Source: Toxorhynchites rutilus septentrionalis (taxonomy: Eukaryota; Arthropoda; Insecta; Diptera; Culicidae). Taken from it: a stretch of DNA of 64,000 nt. The notes beneath the pieces were generated by a model. It had not been told where the DNA came from and searched no databases. It was given only the letters and a program-made list of their open reading frames with translations. Both the position numbers and the translations under genes were made by a program. The stretch is taken from NCBI RefSeq assembly GCF_029784135.1, contig NC_073745.1:314392787-314456786 (forward strand), written 5' to 3'. Shown in pieces: positions 10,480 to 20,011 of the stretch (position 1 is its first letter; each line of letters opens with the position of its first letter).

Positions 10480-12146
10480 TCATTGTCTCAACTTCAATCG
10501 TAGATGCACCCCTTTCTCGCTGGCCAGTCCCAGCAATCCCTTGAGTAGCTGGATCGGTACTTGCGTTTGCTCGGTTCGTTCAAGGCTAAAATGCAATAGC
10601 AGCTGATACATGATCACTTTCATTTCCATCAGTGCGAACCTCGATCCGATGCAGTTTCTTGGTCCGACACCGAATGGCAAATATGCGTCCATGTTGATGT
10701 TGGCCCGGTTGGTGTCGTTGAATCGTTCCGGATCGAATTTGTTCGGATTTGGGTAGTACTTGGGATCCCGATGAATTCCGTATACCGGAATCCACACGCA
10801 CGCACCTTCGTCAATGGTGAACTTGAGTCCCTCGCCATCATCTAACGTGTAATCGCGAACGCATTGTCGATCGACGGCCGGTACCGGCCACAACCTTAAG
10901 GTCTCCGACACGACCATATCCAAATATTTCATTTTCTGCAGAACATCGTACGATAATGATTCGCCCTGCAGCCGTGTGTTCGTTTCCTGAATTTCTTCGT
11001 AGAGTTTCTGTTGGATGTCTGGATTGAGAGCCAATTCGTATGACATAAACATCATCCCCGTGGACACGGTGTCGAATCCAGCGAAGAAGAATATCATACA
11101 TTGCGCGATGAGCTCGATTTCGGTCATCGTTTTGTACGAGGAGACCTTTGTAGCATCCGATTCATTAACCGTCGCGAACCCCTCGGCAATATCCGTTTCC
11201 TCATGTGGATGCCTCAATATACCCTTTCTCGCCTGCGTCAACAGATGAATCATATCTGGTCGCACGATTCCGTGGGCCTCCCGCGTTCGCACCGCATCCC
11301 TGATAATCTTGCAAAAGTACCGAATATGTTCCCTGTCGATAATATCGATGCTCAGCCGCGCAGTAATTTTAGGAAAAATTCTAATTGCCATCATTCGCAG
11401 AAACACGATAATCCTGTTGAAACTCATCATTTGCTTGCCCATCACATAGAACTCATTCTCGCGACTCTCCAAAGACTCCACCTGCAATCCGAATGCACAC
11501 GTCGCGATAATATCGTTCGCAATTCGTGAGTACAAATCCTTCACTTCGTGCTCGATGTGTCCCATTCCGGCCGCTTCTTTCCTCAAAATATCAATCATCC
11601 CATGACTGTATTTCACCATCAGCTCAAACATCGTCCGCATCTTGCTTCCGGTAAACGCGGGACTAAGCGTGGCCCTCATATCACGCCACTTTTGACCACG
11701 CATACCCACGAGAGTTTTGCTGAAGAGTAAATTTTCGTTGTCATCGTCACCTTCGCTAAAAAACGTTCGCCGATCGATGAAGTACTCAAAATCCTTCACC
11801 GCGATCTTTTTGATCAGCTCGAGGTCACGAACCACAAATATGCGTGTCATGGAATCGAACAGACCAAACACCCTGGAACAGAAAATATTCAAAACTTTGA
11901 GTCGATCTTTAACTACGGAACTATGAACATCTACTTCACTCCGGGAAATTTATCGTAGAACGTTTTCACCAGATCGCTGAATGATGATTTTTTCAGCACC
12001 AGAGCTGCGGTGCTGCCGAGCAGTGGCTTAGCCGCCAATGAAGGGATTGGTTTTCCGCGGAAGTAATCATGGTCCTTGGTCAACAAACGGTAGATGTACG
12101 CGAGAATAGCGACAGCGGTCGCCAAATAAAGTAGATTCACCTCCAT
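10480..12146 (-). CDS. CYP9J-like: Cytochrome P450, CYP9J-like, complete two-exon gene
   Basis: Exons 12146-11935 and 11872-10480 join across a 62-bp intron (GTAGAT..TTCCAG) to give 534 residues, the usual size of a microsomal P450. The start at 12146 has A at -3 and G at +4 and gives MEVNLLYLATAVA, a hydrophobic anchor, then a proline hinge with PIPSLAAKPLLG. An ATG at 12359 is in frame but would add 71 non-P450 residues. Motifs: helix I AGFDTVS at 335-341, ETLR at 394-397, PERF at 452-455, heme loop FGVGPRNCIG with Cys478. The long exon matches the left gene codon for codon in length, with only scattered substitutions, so the pair are recent paralogues in opposite orientation. Expected role is oxidation of lipophilic foreign compounds with NADPH-P450 reductase. 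No defect is seen. Confidence 0.95.
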
Positions 12147-12430
12147 CGTCGAACTACGACTAATGATTGGGAGTTGCGTAGTTCGCGATTCGGTGTGAGA
12201 CTTGAAATACGTATGATTGATAAAGCTCGCTGCAGCTACGACAGAAGAGTTGATTAGATTTCGGTCAATTGTTCGCGAGTATGGCTCTCGTGATAACGAG
12301 GTTGATACTGAGTATCGTTGTGATAACGTATTCATAGTTTTGAAAATGAACGAGACCAACAGATGACGGTTTGTCCTCGTTGTTTTTCGGAAAAAAAATC
12401 ACAAATAAATAAAAATTTTAGTTGATTGTG
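12147..12430 (-). promoter_or_regulatory. Upstream region of the right P450
   Basis: This is the 5' flank of the minus-strand P450. I see no clear TATA box. A TCAGT initiator-like pentamer lies near 12309 on the minus strand. The SINE relic at 12431 begins less than 300 bp upstream of the start codon, so the proximal promoter is confined to this interval or partly built from mobile DNA. The transcription start is unknown. Confidence 0.35.
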
Positions 12431-12609
12431 ATGCTGCCTTGGCCGAGTGGTTAGCATCACGCCGGGGGTTCGAATTCGATTGTGGTTCTGACCTGGGTAT
12501 TTTTCGTCAAAGATTTTTTTTACTACTCGTACTGTGGTCCCGCGATTTCTAGAGCATGCCAATCATAATACATTCTAGGCATGTTATTTGATATAAAGAA
12601 TCTAAACTA
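12431..12609 (+). mobile_element. tRNA-derived SINE relic
   Basis: The internal polymerase III promoter boxes are visible: TGGCCGAGTGGTTAGC (A box, 12440-12455) and GGGTTCGAATTC (B box, 12467-12478). The spacing between them is shortened compared with a tRNA. The body continues with TTTTTCGTCAAAGA and CTGTGGTCCCGCG blocks of the kind found in mosquito tRNA-SINEs. No poly(A) or target duplication is seen. It stops where a Helitron-type 5' end starts at 12611. Confidence 0.7.
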
Positions 12610-12610
12610 G

Positions 12611-14090
12611 TCTATATAAATAAAAATGAAAAGCCAAATGTGTTGGTAAGCGCAAAACCCGAAGAAGGGATGGTCTGATTTGAGCCGTGTTCATTTTGTG
12701 GTATTCGTTTCTTCCTGTAGATCAATATAACGAAGAAAACAAGTCTGATTTTTTTTTGGAAAACTCTGAAGGAAGGCCAAAAAATTCGACAAATTGGATT
12801 CCCATATGTTCTGTAATAATTTTTCAGATGAAATCACGCTCTCCTTCATGTTCTATCTATCTATCTATATAAATAAAAATGTAAGGCCAAATGTTTTGGT
12901 AAGCGCAAAACCCGAGGAACGAATCAATGTTGAGCGAAAATTATATCTGAAAATAAATTTATATTATAATGACGAGTTTTGCTAGAAGTAATAGGAGAAA
13001 TATAATAAAAATAAATTGTAAAGGGTCAATTGAAAGATCAACCAATGGCGAGTTCTGCGATTGAACCGAAATCGATATCTGTCTGTCTGTCTGTTTGTCT
13101 GATTCTTATGGACTCGGAAGCTACTGAACCGATCAACATGAAAATTGGTATGTAGGGTTTTTTAGGGCCAGGGAAGGTTTACGTGATAGTTTGAGACCCC
13201 TCCTCCCTCTCTGAAGGGGGGCTGCCAGACAAATTGAACACAAATTTCTACATTACTCGGGAATTAATCAAGCAAATGAAACCAAATTTGGCATGTTAAG
13301 GTTAAAGGTGCAATAAATGTTTCTATGGTGGTTAGACTCTCCTCCCCCCTCTCTAAGGGGGGGGGGGTTCTGTCATACAAATGAAACACAAATTTCTGCA
13401 TTACTCGAGAATTAATCAAGCAAATGAAACCAAAATTTGCATATGGAGGTTTTAGGGTGCAATAAATGTTTCAATGGTAGTTAGACTCTCCACCCCCTTC
13501 TCTAAGGAAGGGCTGCCATACAAATGAAACCCAAATTTCTGCATTACTCGAGAATTAATCAAGCAAACGAAACCAAATTAGCTATATGCAGGTTTTACGG
13601 TGCAATGAATGTTTCCATTGTAATTAGACACTCCTCCCTCTTCTCTAAGGGGGGGCTGCCATACAAATGAAACACAAATTTCTGAATTACTCGAGAATTT
13701 ATTAAGCAAACGAAACCAAATTTGGAAGGTGGAGGTTTTAGGATGCAATAAATATTTCTATGGTGGTTAGACACTCCTCCCCCCTCTCTAAGGAGGGGGG
13801 GGTCTGCCATACAAACGAAACACAAACTTCTGCATAATTCGAGAACTAATCAAGCACAATTTGGGATGTGAGGGTTTTTGGGTATGAGAAATGTTTCTAT
13901 AATGGTATGACACCCCTCCCTCCTCTGAAATGGAGAGAGGGTTCTAAAAAAATATTACACATAGTTCAACCAAAAATATTCCAACCAAACATGACAATTG
14001 AAAATTTTCGAAAAACTCCGAAGGAAAAAGGGAAAATTCGGAAAATTAAATTCCCATATGATCTACAATTACATAGTGACAAGTATTGTT
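12611..14090 (+). mobile_element. Helitron-type repeat cluster, at least two 5' ends
   Basis: Two copies of a Helitron-like start (TCTATATAAATAAAAATG) occur, at 12611 and at about 12862 after a TCTA run. Each is followed by GGCCAAATG, TTTGGTAAGCGC and AAAACCCGA. The cluster then shares with the 26402-27170 Helitron the blocks TCTGTCTGTCTGTCTG, GATCAACATGAAAATTGG and GTTCTGCGATTG. I find no matching 3' terminus (GGTCAGCTAG type), so this is a truncated or rearranged set. No Rep/helicase coding sequence is present. Confidence 0.7.
13200..13960 (+). repeat. Tandem array of ~145-bp units inside Helitron-type DNA
   Basis: The anchor TAATCAAGCA or a close variant recurs near 13265, 13413, 13553, 13699 and 13846, a spacing of 140-148 bp. 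Each unit has CAAATTTCTGCATTACTCGA, GGTTTTAGG with TGCAATAAATGTTTC, GGTTAGAC and a C-run/G-run pair (CTCCCCCCTCTCTAAGGGGG) that can fold into a hairpin. No coding potential. Confidence 0.8.
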
Positions 14091-14195
14091 AGTCCATTTG
14101 ATGTGTGCGCTAGCGAAATTGATCTTTAACACACATTCCTATATCTTATTCCTATGCTTATCCATTGAACATTCTAGAAAAATAAACAAGGTGTT

Positions 14196-15282
14196 GTATC
14201 CGAGACACGACCGCTTAGGACGTAGGACTACGCAATCTTTTATTTTAATTTGTTGGTTTATCATTTCGGATATTATTAGCAAATACGTCGAAATTTCATA
14301 AATAACTCTTTAGTACAAAGTTCTGGGGACCCTGAAAAGGTTTCATGGTTTGTGTAGTTCTGTAGAATCGTTTCGAGAAGCTACGATTTTTTCTTGCCTT
14401 TGCGAGAACAATACACTAATTGGTCATATGTCGCAATTTGTTTCTTTATATCAATGCATGCATTGGACTGAGTATTTAACGAGAGGCATCTTCCATACAT
14501 CCCCGTTCAACAAGCATCAAACACGCGTCTAACAGATACACACAGTTGCAGCTATAAAAATGAAACATCGCGAGAATAACCGAATACAAGTGACAATTAA
14601 AAGTATCGAAGGTGTGGTGTTCACATGTACAGGAAATGAACAAGTTCTAAGTTACGTGCAACGAAAACAAACAACACACACAAATCCAAATACTGATGGC
14701 TAGGAGCGACCTATTATCATTTGCACTGTTCTCTTTTTTTCACCTGCTTTGCCATGGCTCGGATGGTTGTGTTAATTGCAATGCCAGATGCCCTTCAAGT
14801 GAAATATTCGCTAGCGTTCACAGCTCGACGGGCACATAAAACACAAAACGAGCAAAATAAGCGACCTTTGTAGTTTCGGGCATAGAAAGATTCTGAGAAT
14901 TTTCCTCATAGGAGATGCAATACTTATACGCTAGCGACAGCTTACTTACTATGCAAGGGTGGAGTTTACTTCGCTAATATTCTTTTTTCGCTATCCCCCT
15001 TCGTTTATATTCTAGCGGCTGCATAAGTTGCCGTTATTGACAGCTTTGTTCGGGAGAGCACACAAATGTATCAATTTCAATTTCAATTTAAACCATATAC
15101 ATACTATGGGATTGTAATGTATAGCATATAAAACAAATCTTAGAAAATTTCTGATTCGACTGGTATGCAAATCGTTGAAATCCGTTCGCAGCAAAAATAG
15201 TTATTAACGTTCACTTTAATTCATGAAAACGTGACCTGTTTTCTGATTTGGCACCCTTGATGTTAGACGTAGTCCTACGTCA
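14196..15282 (+). repeat. Repeat bounded by GACGTAGGACTACG inverted ends
   Basis: GACGTAGGACTACG near 14211 is mirrored by GACGTAGTCCTACGTC at 15265-15280. Just left lies GTTGTATCCGAGACACGAC, an imperfect palindrome also found at 24818 and 40184. The last 250 bp (about 15020-15282) recur at 43795-44045 and, inverted, at 31955-32170. The segment AAGTTCTGGGGACCCTGAAAA near 14320 recalls an inverted histone 3' stem-loop, weakly. No protein is encoded. The class of element is unknown to me. Confidence 0.5.
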
Positions 15283-15285
15283 AAA

Positions 15286-16110
15286 CTTCATTCGTCAAAT
15301 TGTTTAACTTTTTTACTATAATTTCTGTTTGTGTTTCAAGCAAAAAAAAAAATGCTGGATAAATTTCCTCTCTAATGGTATATAACACAACATTTGTCGC
15401 AATAACGATTCGAGTAATATGCGTTTGAAAACTGAAATCGTTACATTTCCATAGAGTGATCCCCCCCATATTTAAATCAAAGACATAGTTCTATGTCAAA
15501 AGATGTATGTTTTGGAAGCGAATGCAAAAGTAAATAAGGTTTATGCATTCTTTCCTTCAATTTGGTTCTCGTGTATAGTAATAAGAGTGATGGAAATGGT
15601 GGAGTGGGTTAGTAAGAGGCTGCAATTCCATAGAAAATCATTATTACAGTGATACCGAGGTGATATTGCTGTGGCTCACAGTGTCAGTGTGTGTGGCGTG
15701 AAACATAGTCTGCAAACAAACATTATTGACGTGGAACTACGTCTAACCGGAGTATGGGGGTGAAATGAAAACCTAAACACAGAACATGTAGGAAAAAGTG
15801 AAAGATTTCGAATGCTTATAATTCGAACATTTCCTAATAGATCGAAAAGATGTTTGCATCAATTGATAGGAAATATTTCAACGCGACTATCACAATTAAT
15901 AAAATGTTATTTTTAATGAAATAAACAATTTAATAACTGTGAAATGTCAAGCGTTATCTAAACGCCATATCTGCTCTACGCCTCCCCCAACACAAACTTC
16001 AAAATCAATGTACCTGTGGGAATCCGCTTTGCAAATACATGCAAGTAGGGGGTATTTTTGTTCCAACCGAGATGTGTTTCCCTAACACGGACTTCGAAAT
16101 CAATGTGCAA
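15286..16110. repeat. Further palindrome-bounded repeat with inverted 92-bp-unit module
   Basis: GACATAGTTCTATGTC at 15483-15498 and GACGTGGAACTACGTC at 15729-15744 are further examples of the palindromic end motif. From about 15770 to 16110 the sequence is the reverse complement of the module at 43270-43780, including one and a half of its units (AAATACATGCAAGTAGGGGG, TGTGTTTCCCTAACACGGAC). Nothing coding is supported. Confidence 0.5.
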
Positions 16111-16246
16111 TCGATACATGAATACATCGATAGTACAATGTTCGAAATAGAATCTGAAACTATTGAGAACCAGAGCAGAGGGTCCAAAGCCTCTAAGGAG
16201 GATGGTTTTAATAGCTGTTATCCATGGCTATTACGCAAAGAAAGTA

Positions 16247-16600
16247 CAGGAAAACCTGTTTTTGTGCGGTTTTCTGTGCTATTTTTTGTGCGGTATATAA
16301 AGAAGCATATTTGACTAAGTGCGAAAAAAGCATATCTGCATCTTAATTATTCACTTCTCAAATCATTCCCATCCTTTCATCAAATGATCTAAGTTGCGCA
16401 CGATATGATTTCTAATAGCAACAAGTTTCGACATGCAACTAAAAGAATAACAAAGCCACACGCAACCGAAAAAGCAAACTTTCGCAAAGCAGGAAAACAA
16501 ATAAAAAATCGAACGGTGAACAGCGTGGATTTGAGCGATACTTTCGTATTAGTGTCACCGGAGCCGAAATACAATAGATAGCAATTTTATTGTACACACT
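16247..16600 (+). mobile_element. pogo/Tigger-like MITE, copy 2 (3' truncated)
   Basis: TA precedes CAGGAAAACCTGTTTTTGTG at 16247. The body follows the other copies (GAAGCATATTTGAC, CAAATCATTCCCAT, AAACAAATAAAAAATCGAACGGTGAAC split by small gaps) but the TGCGGTCCC..CCGCAC end is missing. Confidence 0.6.
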
Positions 16601-18537
16601 GTGTAAATCAACATCAGTTTATAGCAGCCTATGTTACTCTCAACTAAACACCAGATGGTTTGAAAGCATCAATCCTAACAGATGTCAGCTTTAAGTTTCC
16701 GTATCTGTTTGTTCTAAATTCTATGAACTTGAAAGTTCTTACGAAGTCACTGTTTCTATATACGGAACTTCCGTATGAACATTCGATTTCAACCTGTCTG
16801 ATTTTACGTTGATATTTTCATTACTTAAAAAAAGATAAAGTATTATGAAAATTTTTCAAACGAATTTGACTTTTTATACGAATTATGTTAGCGTTACGTA
16901 ACTTAAGGGGGAGTAACGTAACTTTTAGCGCTACGTAATTGGTGTACCATGTCTAAGCAAATTTTTCCGTTTTTTAACAGTAACTCGAAGTAACTTTTCT
17001 TGTTCACTGTGAATTCGCTGTGAAAACCAATTCCGTCCGATGGCTTCAATGAATCGATTTAAGAAGCACATTGAAACAATGTATATTTCGTAACGGGCAT
17101 TCGGCGGAAATGTATAACCCCCACAATCAACTCCAAACATGTAAGCCTTGACACTCTGAACCAATTTGTGCTTCTTCTACCGGTTCAGTTTTTTTTGCGT
17201 TGTGACAAGATTTGATCACCGGATATCGGTCCCATTTCCTGGGACGCAGCGTTAATGAAAACGCTACGAGGGCAGTGCGGAACAAATTACCTCCGTGTCA
17301 CGTCCGTCCATCCGAGTGACAATGTGTGGGTGCGCTCCACCACAGCGAATGATGACGAAGCGACAAGGATCTATCAATTTTACGAGCCTTTCTTCGGAAT
17401 AATCCACCGATCCGAGACGACTGTAAGGCTGCGCTAAATGAGTAGATGAATGGATGGTGGATATTTGCCACAGGATGCTCGACTTCCGATGGCGGATTAA
17501 AAAGGATACTATATTGCAACTCGTTTTGAAATGGTCGGAGTGGCTCCAGCCAAAATTCTCCATCGTTATTAAGGAGGACAGGGTTTTCTTTTGTGAGATA
17601 TTTTATTGTGATGTTTCCCAAGAGCATAGACTATATCAAAAGATGTGCTAATTTTAAGTCTCCTTTTGTTCTGCCTTTTTTGCGTTCTAACGAGACAAAT
17701 TGGTTTAGACAGTCAACATGCAGACTTCTTTCTCGATGAGAAACCAAACAGACGCACCAACTGAATAGCAAATAATCTCGCAGAGTCAGACTCGAATCCG
17801 CGGTAAGCTAACGCACAAACGCACAGTACCTCTTTGTACCATCAGCCACTCTCAGACATGTCCTCAGCACTCGTTTAGCATCAGACGTGGGACTGCCCTT
17901 GAAGTTTTTTCCCCGGTCGGCAGTACAACGAAGGTCTCATTATTTCCTAACGAGCAAGTGCGATAAGCATGAAGCACAGCGCAGCCAGCCATCTCAAGGA
18001 AATCCAGCCAGAATTGACCAGAACGAGCGCAAATATTTATCCTATCAACGGTGAACCAAGCAAGCAGCCTCTGCTACCAGACTGCCCCAACCGAGCAAAT
18101 AACAGCATCCCGTTTGTTGCCGGCTCCTCGCTGGAATGAATGGTTCAATCCGAATGGCACGAGAAGCAGATTATGGGAACACATGATTACGCTATTCTCG
18201 GCTCCGACTTTGATGGGGAAACGAAGGGGAGGGGCGCCAGAAATGGTGCGATGAACGCATATTTCAACGCGGGGCAGAGCACCGTTAGTATTGGATAGAG
18301 AAAGAACGCGTTAGAAAACATGGGTTCCTTCGGGGTAGTTTAAATATTATTAGCATAAAACTAATGTGTTATAGCTTTTTGATTGACTTCCAGAAAAGGA
18401 CTGTGCATCAGCTTGAATACAAAAATGCTAATATTTGGTCTTCGATGCTAACAATTCCTGTCAGTTTATTGAACCTGTGCTATAAATTTCACATACAATT
18501 CTAGAATATTGAAATGAATTGATTATACAGGCAAACC
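16601..18537. other. Gene-free stretch, nothing recognised
   Basis: About 1.9 kb of mixed composition. A GC-richer part at about 17160-18300 has several short open frames on both strands but no residue pattern I recognise and no supported splice structure. It could be host intergenic or regulatory DNA. Confidence 0.5.
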
Positions 18538-19575
18538 TTTTTTTGTGGGATTTTCAGTTCTTGTGCGGTTTTTTGTGCGTTATTTTTATGCGATTCATGA
18601 AAAGAAGCATAATTGACGAAGTTATGGTCCGTTTCTTCTTATTCTGTAGGAGCATTGTACCACTGCGACCATTAGTTTGATCTATTGTAGTGAAATGGTC
18701 CATTTAGTTTTTTCGATGTGCTTTCAGTGTGAAGAAAGCATATTTACATCTATATTATCATCAAATCATTCCCATTGTTCCATCAAATGCTTTATGTTAC
18801 GCATGACATGATTTCTAATAGCTACAAGTTGTCCCATCACAAAGCAGGAAAACAAATTTTCTTTTTTTATGCGGTCCCTATCTACCGCACAAAAAAGGTT
18901 ATTTCGAATTGTGCACCGAAAACAATTTTTCAAAGCTACTAGTGAAGTTTTGTAGAATTCTTTTTTGATTTTGTAATTTTAATTTAAATCTCGTAATTTT
19001 TCCACTCTATCTGAGCAATATCGACTGCACTTGCACACAACATCACCGAACAGTAACGACCCATTCCATGAGGTTATGCATTAAAGAACCAAATTTCAAA
19101 TCTAGCTTTAGGAGAAAATTAAAAACATTATGCCGAAAACGAATTCTTTAAAACGAATTTGAAACAAATTCGAAACGAATTTAATTTGTATGCACCAACC
19201 TTCGAGAGCGGCGATTTTAAAAAAACAACATAGGGTAAATTAATGTAAATGACTACTATAAGACGTTGAAATTATTCAACTTTTTATGTTTTTTACGATT
19301 TTCTTCAAAGAGAGATTATGATCATGGTTTGTCCAAAAAATGATCATGGTTTGTCTGGTTTTAGAAATCACCATTTTTCAATGAAAAAAATTGATTTTTC
19401 AAGTAGATATTGCATTTCTCATTGCTTTAGTTTACTGTCAAATGGTGCGCAAACATGATTTTCATAATATTTGTAAGTGTTATAATCCAGATAAGGTCTG
19501 AACACGTACCAAATACCTCTGGTGATTGATTGAAAGTTAGCTCAAATAAGGGGTGATTGAAATCAATAGAAGGTG
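18538..19575 (+). repeat. Left copy of a ~1.0-kb tandem duplication
   Basis: It starts with a pogo/Tigger-like MITE (TA then CAGGCAAACC; ends near 18892 after TGCGGTCCCTATCTACCGCA). It continues through GAATTGTGCACCGAAAAC, ACAACATCACCGAACAGTAA, ACCAACCTTCGAGAG and ATGATCATGGTTTGTC. The same blocks in the same order form the right copy starting at 19758. From about 19230 the shared DNA has inverted GGTTTGTCC / GGACAAACC motifs that recall pogo-like subterminal repeats. No intact coding sequence. Confidence 0.7.
18631..18694 (-). mobile_element. 64-bp extremely 5'-truncated LINE insertion
   Basis: This stretch is the reverse complement, nearly base for base, of the 3' end of the LINE at 32971-35155 (AATAGATCAAACTAATGGTC, GCTCCTACAGAA). 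It is flanked by ATGGTCC at 18624-18630 and again at 18695-18701, a 7-bp target-site duplication. The right duplication copy has no such insert (GTTATAGTCCATTTAG), so the empty site is visible in the same window. Confidence 0.85.
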
Positions 19576-20011
19576 GATTTTATAAACCTTCCAAACAAGT
19601 GAATCCGTAAAAATATCCTATAAAATGACTATTTTATTAAATGTTTGGAAACATTTGAATACCTAATTTGACACAGGGGCGCTGAACTAGAGCATTCAAA
19701 AAAGTGGACAAACCATAATCATATTTTCAACTGGACAAACCAAAATCAATTACCTGACAGGCAAACCTTTTTTTGTGCGATTTTCTGTTCTTGTGCGGTT
19801 TTTTTGTGCGATTTTGCATATACATGCGGTGTATGAAAAGCAGCATAATTGACGAAGTTATAGTCCATTTAGTTTTTTTTCGATGTTTTATATAAGGTAC
19901 ACCGGGGCAAGTTGAAACGATTTTTTCGATGTTCAACTTGAAAGTTATCTTAAAACATCACTAAATCACTGAATTGAAATCTGTTTGCAGTATATACAAG
20001 GTATGACAGAT

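Noticed and set aside
11101..11529. 142-codon plus-strand frame opposite the right P450
   Set aside because: It lies wholly antisense to a conserved P450 exon. It is a mirror frame, and a similar mirror frame appears opposite the left P450.
12311..12359. Upstream ATG (12359) as the start of the right P450
   Set aside because: It would place 71 hydrophilic residues before the membrane anchor. The ATG at 12146 has a good context and gives the normal P450 N-terminus.
12441..12480. tRNA gene
   Set aside because: The A and B boxes are too close together and no acceptor stem closes. The downstream body matches a tRNA-derived SINE, so it is not a functional tRNA.
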